From assembly GCA_003151595.1 (NCBI GenBank), contig PLXW01000106.1, positions 15,738-79,737 on the forward strand: 64,000 nucleotides of DNA. The letters are read 5' to 3'. Numbering within the stretch: the stretch's first letter is position 1; each line of letters begins with the position of its first letter. The stretch is from Myxococcales bacterium. Its GTDB lineage: Bacteria; Myxococcota; Polyangia; Polyangiales; Polyangiaceae. Below, one piece after another: positions 10,201 to 16,624 of the stretch. A program made the position numbers and the translations under genes. The notes below the pieces were generated by a model. That model saw only the letters and a list, made by a program, of their open reading frames with translations. It had not been told where the DNA came from and did not search any database.

Positions 10201-10266
10201 CTCGTCGTGCGCCGCGGCGATCACCAGGAGCCGCTCCGCGTTTCGCGTGAGCCCGTGCGCCGCTGA
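7249..10266 (+). CDS. Carboxypeptidase-regulatory-repeat protein with C-terminal PDZ domain
   Basis: A 1005-residue envelope protein. One N-terminal transmembrane segment (about 27-52) precedes roughly ten beta-sandwich repeats of the carboxypeptidase-regulatory/Cna-B type. Each shows the pattern G-x-V-x-D-x-x-G-x-P-V-x-G-A-x-V, for example GRVVDARGYPVDGATIEI and GEVLDARGDPVVGARVAV. Residues 915-1000 form a PDZ domain (EAERAGLAPSDVIVSIEG and the following helix). Such arrays are usually extracytoplasmic scaffolds; a PDZ at the end suggests it docks a C-terminal peptide or a protease. No protease domain is present. The divergent VWA lipoprotein is 52 bases away, so they may share a control region. 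Confidence 0.82.
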   Translation: MPGGVGYAHGTPLNRSQPRETKTTRQRIVVVALRAIAVALVAIVCGGIPASVGLVQVVFERSAPPLPSSDIEARDAVIDAHARDETGAPIANARIRVLALRDEADGRRAYAAGEATTGRDGRARLAHLPRGEAWVTADAEGRARGSSAVVLEKGDRAIDLVLAAGHRLDVDVKDERGVAIAGAEIEAAEADPLPIGARAGADGLAHVTRLGAPPWTVTARAKGYDEVTTHGAREGEPLRVVLHRLGAIAVRVVDDRGDGVARARVQIASPSLWPARAAECDAKGNVRIGGLPAGTYALRATSGDRASAIELGTDLARGQETSMTLRLAASETVGVRVTGDDDAPVFGARVTLAESGVSPFPIEATTDREGRARLGPIARGPASIAVRAEAFVSRELAVPDPLTGEVAIALAHAGAIEGRVVDARGYPVDGATIEITGTAFDGSPIDDDPRRARFTDAQFASALAGPRPLVAAGELGVMPGPVPAIPAAGATVAGVPPSAIAADEPWVTRNDGTYRASPASPGRVRVLVHHPQYVDAMSDAVSLSPGGTVKLDVVMHAGGTLEGQVVDASGRGVQGARVVLAAAHGAMERVARTASDGSFGFAAVPNDLVLLVSPDDEGSAVELRAEVTVPEGGRKTITLQLGPARGPLPVRIRDDRGYPVDAAQVSIVSLDAASALRETAFTDARGETTLPRAKGIALRVEVRADGLAPSVVRLASSATQVDVTLARAESAVGEVRSTRGDPISDAEVVLYTDLGARHARTNVDGTFTIADLQAGHARLAVRANGFARLDRDVTIAANAGRRPTPIDRVELALGGAVDGEVLDARGDPVVGARVAVDLVPTYLAVGTTPPGVAVTDARGRFHLVDLAAGTCPLEAFAPDIGRARQDVHVFAGETTRDTRFVLRSDLPAPGHASHEPNAAGGVAVTLGETGEPPEVVIVAVADGSEAERAGLAPSDVIVSIEGANVTTMEEARAKLSGPLGDDVLLVVRRGDHQEPLRVSREPVRR

Positions 10267-10269
10267 TCG

Positions 10270-10680
10270 TCAGCGCTCGCGCGTGAAGGTGATCGTCTTC
10301 CCGTCGACCACGCTCCAGCGCATCGTCTTGTCGTCGAGGAAGGTGAAGGTCTGCGCGTCGGTCGGCCCGTCTTTGTCGGTGACGATCGTGACCTGCGACT
10401 TGTCTTCCTTCACGACTTTGTACGTGCCGGTCTGCTTGTCGCGCGCCGTGATCACGGTGATGGCGTCGCCGTGCACGTCGATCTCCGTGTCGCTCACGAA
10501 GGAGCTGGCCGCAGACGCCGCTTCCGGCGCGACCCCTTCGGCGCTGCGCCCCTTCCATTTCCCTTCGAGCCGCCGGGAGCCCGAGCGGCACGCGCAGAGG
10601 CCCATCACGAAGAGGGCGAGCGCGGTCGCGGCGGCACGTCTCCGGCCAGGCCGGAGCGTGGTCCACACCAGACGCAGCAT
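10270..10680 (-). CDS. Small lipocalin-like lipoprotein
   Basis: A 136-residue lipoprotein when started at the ATG encoding MLRLVWTT; a longer in-frame start at 10725 would add 15 residues ahead of the signal sequence and seems less likely. The signal is Arg-rich then hydrophobic (ATALALFVMGLCAC), with lipobox LCAC. The mature part contains LEGKWKG near its N-terminus, then alternating beta strands such as AITVITARDKQTGTYKVV and TMRWSVVDGKTITFTRE, a pattern seen in small lipocalin-like/META-like envelope lipoproteins. It converges on the PDZ-protein gene with a 3-base gap. Function unknown. Confidence 0.7.
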   Translation of the reverse strand: MLRLVWTTLRPGRRRAAATALALFVMGLCACRSGSRRLEGKWKGRSAEGVAPEAASAASSFVSDTEIDVHGDAITVITARDKQTGTYKVVKEDKSQVTIVTDKDGPTDAQTFTFLDDKTMRWSVVDGKTITFTRER

Positions 10681-10737
10681 TGCCCAATCATACCTATCGC
10701 CGGTTGGCGTGCGGGCGCTTTTCACCCGAGCGTGTCG

Positions 10738-11193
10738 TCAGCCAAGCGTGTCACCGGGGGGAGCGATCTCGGCGAGACCGAACGTGGCCAGCGTGTCGCC
10801 CGAGAAGCGCTGGACCATGTGCCGGTCGTTCACGCACGCCAGGCGCGTGAACCCCTCGGCCAGGAGCTCGGGCTCTTCGCCCACGCGCTCCATCCGGTAC
10901 TCGAACCGCACCGACGCCGCGCGCAGCTCCACGAGATGCGTCTCGATGGCGATGATGTCGTCGAACTTCGCCGGCGCGCGATAACGAACGCTGGCCTCGA
11001 CGACCGGCAAGTGAATCCCGCGCGACGCCCAGTCGGCGTACGTAACGCCGCGCCGCCGCAGCCACTCCACGCGCCCGGCTTCGAAGTACGCCAGGTAGTT
11101 CGAGTGATGGACGATGCCCATCAGATCGGTTTCGCAGAACCGAACGCGGAGGCGCGAGCGCGTGAGGGCTCGCCCGGGATCGAGCGGGTGCAT
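10738..11193 (-). CDS. YbgC/4HBT-family acyl-CoA thioesterase
   Basis: A 151-residue hot-dog-fold thioesterase. The signature CETDLMGIVHHSNYLAYFE (residues 20-38) matches the 4HBT/YbgC catalytic region, where the Asp and the HxNY portion form the active site. Later strands (ASVRYRAPAKFDDIIAIET, AASVRFEYRM) follow the family pattern. YbgC-like enzymes hydrolyse acyl-CoAs in the cytoplasm, sometimes in phospholipid metabolism. I chose the ATG at 11193, which gives the usual family length; the frame is open further upstream but would overrun the divergent gene. No tol-pal genes are nearby, so a link to envelope maintenance is not supported by context. Confidence 0.88.
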   Translation of the reverse strand: MHPLDPGRALTRSRLRVRFCETDLMGIVHHSNYLAYFEAGRVEWLRRRGVTYADWASRGIHLPVVEASVRYRAPAKFDDIIAIETHLVELRAASVRFEYRMERVGEEPELLAEGFTRLACVNDRHMVQRFSGDTLATFGLAEIAPPGDTLG

Positions 11194-11218
11194 GGCCCAA
11201 CGTGCTAGCAGGCCTCGC

Positions 11219-11746
11219 GTGCTACGAACACCCGTGGCCGACACGAAGCGCAGGCTCCCGGTGCTGAAGGCGCCGGACGCGAACGAGGACGACAATCGTC
11301 CGCCGTGGCACTGGGTCGGCTTCGGCACGCTCCTGGTGTTCGGCGCGTGGCTGCCGCTGGCGTATGTGGCGACCGCGATCGAGTCGCGCATGCTGGCGCG
11401 GTTCGCCGGAGCCAGCTCGCCCGATGCCGTCGCCGATTCGATCCGCGAGGCCGCGCCGCACGACGTCGCGCGCTTGCGCTTCGCGATCCTGCTCTTGCTC
11501 GCGCTTCCGCTGGTGATCGGCGCGTTCGCCGGAGGGTTCGTCGTCGGACGCTGGAGCAAAGATGCAGGGACGCGCGAGGCCGCGCTGGCAGGCCTCGTGG
11601 CGGGGCTCGTGGCGTGCGGCCTCTCGTGGATCGACGCGGGGTTCTCGGCCGCGCCGCTTGCCGGGATCGCGCTCGCGGTTCCGATGGCGGCGCTCGGCGG
11701 ATGGTCGGGCGTGCGGAAGAGACGCGCGGCGGGCATCACGGCGTGA
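11219..11746 (+). CDS. Small membrane protein of unknown function
   Basis: About 175 residues from a GTG at 11219 (a second GTG at 11234 is equally possible; neither has a strong ribosome site). Four hydrophobic segments are visible: one beginning WVGFGTLLVFGAWLPLAY, one FAILLLLALPLVIGAFAGG, and two near the C-terminus (LAGLVAGLVACGLSWI and LAGIALAVPMAALGGW). The GG-V-GRWSKDAGTREAALAG arrangement between helices resembles small membrane proteins that pair two Gly-rich helical hairpins. The N-terminus is short, basic and cytoplasmic. It is divergent from the thioesterase and 28 bases ahead of miaE. No family name can be given. Confidence 0.6.
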   Translation: MLRTPVADTKRRLPVLKAPDANEDDNRPPWHWVGFGTLLVFGAWLPLAYVATAIESRMLARFAGASSPDAVADSIREAAPHDVARLRFAILLLLALPLVIGAFAGGFVVGRWSKDAGTREAALAGLVAGLVACGLSWIDAGFSAAPLAGIALAVPMAALGGWSGVRKRRAAGITA

Positions 11747-11774
11747 GCGGGCGGGCCGTGCTATTCCGCGGGCG

Positions 11775-12398
11775 ATGTTGGGGCTGAAGGTTGCGACCGA
11801 TGCCGCGTGGGCGACCGCCGCGATGGGCGAGCTCGATCGCGTGCTGGTCGATCACGCGCACTGCGAGATGAAGGCGGCGTCGAACGCGCTCTCGTTGATC
11901 ACGCGGCACCCCGAGAGCGCGATGCTCATTCGCGCGCTCACCGATCTGGCGCGCGAAGAGATCGAGCACTTCCAGCGCGTGCTGGGCGTGATGGAGGCGC
12001 GCGGCCTGGCGCTCGGCCCGCCCCCGGTCGACGACTACGCGGCCGCGCTCCGCCGCGCGGCGCAGGTCGACACGCGTGGACCGAAGCTGGGCCCGCTCGT
12101 CGATCGACTGCTCGTGGGCGCGCTCATCGAAGCGCGCTCGTGCGAGCGGTTCAAGCTGCTCGCGCAAGCCCTGGAGAATGCGGGCGAGCGCGAGGTAAGT
12201 GCATTTTACACGGAGCTCCTGGCGGCCGAGGCGCGCCACTACCGGAGCTTCGTCGAGCTCGCGGTGGAGGCGGCTGCGCCGTTCGCCGCGTCGCGCGACG
12301 ACGTACTGGCGCGGCTCGACGTCCTGGCCGACCGCGAGGCCGAGATCGTTCGCGGGCTCGCGCGCGGATCGCAATCGCGTGCGAGCATCCACGGCTGA
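11775..12398 (+). CDS. miaE: tRNA 2-methylthio-N6-isopentenyladenosine hydroxylase MiaE
   Basis: A 207-residue non-haem diiron enzyme of the ferritin-like fold that hydroxylates the isopentenyl group of ms2i6A37 in tRNA. The carboxylate/histidine ligand pattern is visible in order: VDHAHCEMKAAS, REEIEHFQRV, EARSCERFKLL and EARHYRSF, matching the MiaE arrangement of repeated ExxH-type helices. Length is normal. The ATG at 11775 was chosen because it starts just before the first helix; the longer open frame upstream lacks homology. It lies between a small membrane protein and a pair of unknown genes, so there is no sign of a tRNA-modification operon. Confidence 0.88.
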   Translation: MLGLKVATDAAWATAAMGELDRVLVDHAHCEMKAASNALSLITRHPESAMLIRALTDLAREEIEHFQRVLGVMEARGLALGPPPVDDYAAALRRAAQVDTRGPKLGPLVDRLLVGALIEARSCERFKLLAQALENAGEREVSAFYTELLAAEARHYRSFVELAVEAAAPFAASRDDVLARLDVLADREAEIVRGLARGSQSRASIHG

Positions 12399-12419
12399 CT
12401 CTCCGGATCACCGCACACC

Positions 12420-13793
12420 ATGACGCACGACCCGAGCGACCTCGCCTCTTTCGATCGCGACATCGCGCGCGCGTCCGGCGCGTGGCGCGCGTGGAAGAGC
12501 GACCTCGCGCTCGATCCCGCGGCGCGTGGAGACGAGGAGCCGCTCGAGCGGTGGCGGCACGTCGCGGGCAAATCGCTGTACGAGACGCTCGCGCACCTCA
12601 CGCCCAGCGCGGCCGACGTGCCGCATCGCGATGCGCTCCTTCGCGCCGTCTACGCGCTCATGCAGGCGCGGATCACGCAGTCGCTCGACGCCGAGATGGC
12701 GCGCGCGACGCACGAGAAGAGCGCGCACGCGATCGTGCCCGTGCCGCACCTGGCGAGCGTGCATGAGGCGTGGCACGGCGTGCTCGAAGGGGCGACGGAG
12801 CACGAGCGTCGCGCGTGGCTCGACGTGGCCGCGGAGCGCGGGCCCGCGCTGGCGTCGATCGCACGGCGGCGTGCGGAGCGTCGCGTGGAGGCCGCGTATC
12901 GCATGGGCTTCGCGAACGAGGACGCGCTCTTCGTCGTACCGCGCGAGGCGCTCGTGTCCGCGGCGCTGGCGCTCCTCGATCGCACGGACGACGTCGCCCG
13001 CGAAGCGCTTCGCGACGCGCGAAAGCGAGGCGCGTTCGGCGACGATCCTCCGCTGGCGGTCGACGCCATCGCGATCGCCGTCGCCCGCGACGCCCCGGAA
13101 GGTTGGCCCGCCCGTCTCACCGCGCAGTGGCTCGACGCGACCTTTGGCTTGTTCACGAAAGGTCTTCGCCTCGAGGCGCCGCGCATCCTGCCCCCCATCG
13201 GAGCGTCCACGTTCGCGCGCGCCTGCGCGTCGTTCGGCTCCGCGCTTCGGGTCGCGGGTGCATCGCCGTCGCTCCCCTTCACGCTCGCGCGCGATCCGCA
13301 GTTCACGGCCATGCATCGGTTCGCGTATGTCTTCGGCGCGCTCCCGGCGTCACCCGTCTTCCAGCGTCGCGTCCTCGGCAACGGCGCGCGCGTGGCCGAC
13401 GCTCAGGCGCGCGTCCTCGCGCGCACGGCGCTTTTCGAGGCGCGCCTCGAGGCCGTGCGCTTTCTCACGTCACGCGCGCCGTCGGTCGTCCCCTTCGACG
13501 ACCTCATGCATCGCCTCTTCGGCGCGGCGCTCCCGCGCGCGCTGGCCGGCGCATGGCCGCGCGCCTTCGACGATGCCCCCGCCCGCCTCGTCGCGCTCCT
13601 CACGGCGCCGGCGCTCGCGCGCGATCTCGTCGATCGCCACGACGAAGACTGGTTCGCCAACCCGCGCGCCGTCGTTCACGTTCGCGCGATCGCCTCGGGC
13701 CCGGCGCACGAAGACCCCTCGGCCGATCCCGCGGCCGATCTCGCGGCGACGATCGCCCCGCTCGCGCGCATCTTCGAAGAGGCGTGCGGATGA
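12420..13793 (+). CDS. Protein of unknown function, coupled to the downstream gene
   Basis: A 457-residue, Ala- and Arg-rich, mostly helical protein I do not recognise. It has no signal peptide or membrane helix. Visible landmarks: HLASVHEAWHGVLEGA near 118, a segment ending GMGFANEDAL-like (YRMGFANEDALF), a phenylalanine-rich middle with FARACASFGSALRVAG, and FTAMHRFAYVFGALP, where several His/Phe positions look conserved-like but match no catalytic motif known to me. It begins 21 bases after miaE and its stop overlaps the ATG of the next gene (ATGA). The coupling suggests a shared task with that protein. Confidence 0.65.
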   Translation: MTHDPSDLASFDRDIARASGAWRAWKSDLALDPAARGDEEPLERWRHVAGKSLYETLAHLTPSAADVPHRDALLRAVYALMQARITQSLDAEMARATHEKSAHAIVPVPHLASVHEAWHGVLEGATEHERRAWLDVAAERGPALASIARRRAERRVEAAYRMGFANEDALFVVPREALVSAALALLDRTDDVAREALRDARKRGAFGDDPPLAVDAIAIAVARDAPEGWPARLTAQWLDATFGLFTKGLRLEAPRILPPIGASTFARACASFGSALRVAGASPSLPFTLARDPQFTAMHRFAYVFGALPASPVFQRRVLGNGARVADAQARVLARTALFEARLEAVRFLTSRAPSVVPFDDLMHRLFGAALPRALAGAWPRAFDDAPARLVALLTAPALARDLVDRHDEDWFANPRAVVHVRAIASGPAHEDPSADPAADLAATIAPLARIFEEACG

Positions 13794-14545
13794 ACCGGCT
13801 GCTCGCGCTCGCCGTCGCGCTCGCGGCCGGAACCAACGCGATCAAGCCGGTCGCCTCCCCCATCCCGCTCCCGATGCTCCCCAGCGTCGCCCGCGCGAGG
13901 CTCGAGGTCGCGCACGATCACGTCGTCGTGATCGAGGACATCGATCTCCCGCGTGGCGGCTGGCAAGCGGGCGATCTCGACTTCTACGTCGCCTTCGGAG
14001 CGCCCGGCGCGCCCTCGGCGTTCGACGCGCGCCTCCTCGCGGTCCCCGACGGCGCGCTCGAGCCCACCCCGTCGGAGCCCGGCCAGCGCGTGATGTTCGA
14101 GCACGCGTCGCATCGCCCGCCCACCGCGCGCGAGCTGCTCGGCGCGTCGCAGATGGCGGGGGTCGTCGTTCACGTACCGGAAGCGTCGTTTCGTCGCGCC
14201 GTCGCGCGCGGAGGAATGGCCGTGCTCCGCCTCCGCTCGCTGCTCGCGCTCCCCGACGAGGACGCGCGCACCGGTCACGAGGTCGTGGTGCGGCTGGGCG
14301 CGTGGCAAGGGACGCCGCTCGCGCTGGGAAATGTGCAGGTTGCATCGATCGAAAAATCGCCACGAATCACCGGGGCCGCAGCGCACCTGTGCGGCGCGGA
14401 TGCCGACCCGTGGCCGCTCGCGGTCGCCGTCGTTCCGCGCCCGTGGCCACCACCCGCGCCGACCACACCTTCGCCGATCGCCCCCGTGCTCGCCGTCCGC
14501 CACACGACCGACGATCTCTGCGTCCGCTTCTGGACGTCAGACTGA
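13790..14545 (+). CDS. Secreted protein of unknown function
   Basis: A 251-residue protein starting at an ATG that overlaps the upstream TGA. The first 20 residues (MNRLLALAVALAAGTNAIKP) look like a short signal peptide, though its charged part is minimal. The remainder is beta-rich: ARLEVAHDHVVVIEDIDLP, DLDFYVAFGAPGAPSAFDA, GMAVLRLRSLLAL and EVVVRLGAWQGTPLALG. Two cysteines near the C-terminus (HLCGAD, DDLCVRFW) could form a disulphide outside the cytoplasm. No known domain was recognised. With its cytoplasmic-looking partner it forms a two-gene unit of unknown purpose. Confidence 0.62.
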   Translation: MNRLLALAVALAAGTNAIKPVASPIPLPMLPSVARARLEVAHDHVVVIEDIDLPRGGWQAGDLDFYVAFGAPGAPSAFDARLLAVPDGALEPTPSEPGQRVMFEHASHRPPTARELLGASQMAGVVVHVPEASFRRAVARGGMAVLRLRSLLALPDEDARTGHEVVVRLGAWQGTPLALGNVQVASIEKSPRITGAAAHLCGADADPWPLAVAVVPRPWPPPAPTTPSPIAPVLAVRHTTDDLCVRFWTSD

Positions 14546-14568
14546 GCGAACGCCGAAGCTCGAACAGA

Positions 14569-14586
14569 GGCGGGCCGGGACCCGCC
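14569..14586. terminator. Possible bidirectional terminator stem
   Basis: GGCGGG and CCCGCC pair across a six-base loop between two convergent genes. There is no T-tract on either side, so intrinsic termination is uncertain, but the position between stops is right. Confidence 0.35.
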
Positions 14587-14597
14587 GACCCACAAGA

Positions 14598-15593
14598 TCA
14601 AAACGCTTCGTTCGACGTGTCGACCGCGCCGCCGGCGCCTTCCGCATTGTAGAAAAACCGGAGGCTGATCCCGATGAGCGTCGACGGGTGCTCGCTCACC
14701 ACGTCTTGCCGCACGCTGGCCTCTACGCTCCACCGCGTGTCGACATAGCCGAGCCCGCCCGACACCGAGTGCGTGCGCGTCCCGTCATCGAAGCGATAGC
14801 CGAGCCGAAGCGGCACGTGCCCGCCGAGAAAGAGCTCGCCGCCAGCCATGTAGCGCCCGGCGATCGACTTGTACGTCGTGAAGTCGGCCATCGCGTCGGC
14901 CTCGAGCGAGAAGAGCTCCGACGTGAATCCCGCGCCGCCTTGAAGCGTCGTCGGCGCGAAGCCGACGCCGGGGTTCGTCAGGTTCTGACCGACCATCCCG
15001 ATGCGAAACCCGTCGGCCGGGATGAGGGTGGCGCCGAGGTTCACCGTGAGCGCGTTGAAGACGGGCCCGCCGGGAGATCCGTCCGAAACGAAGCTCGCGC
15101 CAAGCGGACCCGAGGTGATCCCCTGGTTCGCGCGGATGTAACGCACCACGCCGCCGACCGCGAGCCGGTCCCCCAGCGGATAGCCGAGCCCCAACCGCAC
15201 GTCGGTCCACGTTCGATGGATGCCGTCCGGGTCGAGCACGTTGAATGTCCCCGCCAGCCCGCCCGCGAGGCGACTGGTCGTCGAATCCACGACGCCGATT
15301 CCGTAGCTCTGCCGCCGCGCTTCGGGCGAAACGGCCGCGAGCCCTTCGAAGTGGTAGACGCGGGCCAGCGGGAGGTTCGCGGGGTTATTGTAGAGTGCAA
15401 CCGTCGAGGTCCCGATCGCGGTCTGCGCTCCGCCGAACGCCATCTCGCGCGGGCTCTGAATCTGCCCGAGGTCGTACCCTTGCTCGAGCGACGTGGACGA
15501 CGGGTCGGCGAACGCGACCTTCGCCGTACCCAGGATCGGGAGCAGGATCGCGAACGCGCCAAGACGCGAAATCGACTTCAAATTCCAGTGCAT
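14598..15593 (-). CDS. Outer-membrane beta-barrel protein (PorV/FadL-like)
   Basis: A 331-residue outer-membrane protein. Residues 1-29 are a signal peptide (LGAFAILLPILGTAKVAFA, cleavage after AFA). The mature N-terminus has the pattern AFGGAQTAIGTSTVALYNNP (start of FadL/PorV-like barrels: Gly-rich turn, then ALYxNPAxL). Amphipathic strands ending in alternating aromatic residues follow, down to LIGISLRFFYNAE near the end. Barrel proteins of this class serve as lipid/hydrophobe channels or secretion-system partners; which applies here is unclear. I used the ATG at 15593; the longer frame upstream reads into the gene-free region. No porin-secretion genes are nearby. Confidence 0.78.
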   Translation of the reverse strand: MHWNLKSISRLGAFAILLPILGTAKVAFADPSSTSLEQGYDLGQIQSPREMAFGGAQTAIGTSTVALYNNPANLPLARVYHFEGLAAVSPEARRQSYGIGVVDSTTSRLAGGLAGTFNVLDPDGIHRTWTDVRLGLGYPLGDRLAVGGVVRYIRANQGITSGPLGASFVSDGSPGGPVFNALTVNLGATLIPADGFRIGMVGQNLTNPGVGFAPTTLQGGAGFTSELFSLEADAMADFTTYKSIAGRYMAGGELFLGGHVPLRLGYRFDDGTRTHSVSGGLGYVDTRWSVEASVRQDVVSEHPSTLIGISLRFFYNAEGAGGAVDTSNEAF

Positions 15594-16233
15594 GACGCGA
15601 AGTTGACCTGCCACCGGCGTGGACCCTAACAGCGCGCGTGGGAGGGGAACAGTTTTCGGCGCGCGGGCGATGCTCACCCCCGCGAGCGGCCCGCTGCGCC
15701 TGATGCGTGACGGATGTGTGAGGCGGAAATGATCCGATGACGCCGGTTTGTGCCGAAAATGCTGCTGACCGCCGACTCTTGACAGCCCGATCGTGCCGAA
15801 AAAAAGGCAATCGCGCGTCAGGCGATTCCGGCTCTGGCTGGGCAACGATTCGATTGCGCAGTTGTGACGCGGGGTTGCTTCGAGGGGTGAGTTTCGGTGC
15901 GTAGACGGGGATGCACCTGAGGTCGAGTTTCGGATCGAGTACAATCAATAATCCAAAGCGCTCACGGCCACTTACTTGGGGTTGCACGATCGACGTAGAC
16001 GAGCGCGAACGCGCTTGATACCTCAACACCTCGCTTGAAGGAGACCGGTTGGGTCGTCCGGTCGTCGGTGGTCGTCGGGTCGGTTCGGCGTTGAGCAGGT
16101 CATGCGTGTGGTTGCATGCATGACGGGCTGGTGTCGGGACGGTTTGGCGCTCGGCACCGAGGGCCGGATCGCCGAGGTTCCCTCGAGCTTTCTTGAGTGG
16201 ACTGTCAGAGGGAACGTTGGGCCACGTGTGGGG

Positions 16234-16272
16234 GCCGACCGAGGGGGCCGACCGAGGGAGCCGACCGGGGGG
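16234..16272. repeat. Three tandem 13-bp repeats upstream of dnaA
   Basis: The unit GCCGACCGAGGGG occurs at 16234, 16247 and 16260; copy 2 differs at one base and copy 3 at one or two. They lie about 60 bases before the DnaA-box-like pair. Iterons next to dnaA can be origin or regulatory elements; no binding protein is identifiable. Confidence 0.75.
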
Positions 16273-16321
16273 ATGCAGAGGCGGCGGCGGGAGTAATTGG
16301 GGTGGGGGTTGAGGACAGGAA

Positions 16322-16342
16322 CTGTCCACAGCCTGTGGGAAA
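16322..16342. promoter_or_regulatory. Inverted pair of DnaA-box-like sites
   Basis: CTGTCCACA (16322-16330) and TGTGGGAAA (16334-16342, reverse complement TTTCCCACA) are separated by three bases. Each differs from TTATCCACA at two positions; the first is one base from TTGTCCACA, the form used in some high-GC bacteria. Lying about 300 bases before dnaA, they could mediate autoregulation or origin binding. Confidence 0.5.
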
Positions 16343-16624
16343 CTTGTGACTTACACGCGATCGCAACGCGGATCGTGGCTCTTTTGCTTTTGCTTCGACG
16401 GTTCGTACGGCGCCACCCGCGGTGGGCCGAAGCGGTGAACGAAGAAAGCGCGCTCTCCCGAGGAGAGCTCGCTCTCGCGTGAATCGATTCGGCCTTCTGC
16501 GGGTGCGTCGTCTCAACGCTTCGGCGTCGACGAATCCGTCAACTGTGAGCGCTCGTTGGTTTCTCAGCGAGCACCACGCGTCGCATGAATCCACTTTCGA
16601 AGTGAGTGGCCGGTGCAAGCGCGG

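Larger units (their letters stand above)
15594..16624. other. Gene-free kilobase upstream of dnaA; candidate replication origin region
   Basis: About 1 kb separates the barrel gene from dnaA and no convincing gene is present, in striking contrast with the rest of the window. It contains the most AT-rich patches seen here (poly-A run near 15799-15805 and ACAATCAATAATCC at 15941-15954), a 3 x 13-bp tandem repeat and an inverted pair of DnaA-box-like nonamers. Position next to dnaA, low gene content and these sites suggest oriC, but only two box-like sites were found by eye, fewer than typical origins. The region may equally be a long dnaA leader. Confidence 0.4.

Noticed and set aside
8763..10250. 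Long alternative frame inside the PDZ-protein gene
   Set aside because: Arg-rich, low-information translation with no motifs; the other frame contains clear repeats and a PDZ domain.
11562..11774. Extended N-terminus of miaE in the open frame upstream
   Set aside because: The extension is the shadow of the preceding membrane-protein gene and has no homology to MiaE.
15779..15810. TTGACA followed by an A-rich run as a promoter
   Set aside because: No acceptable -10 hexamer at the right spacing, and more than 800 bases from dnaA.
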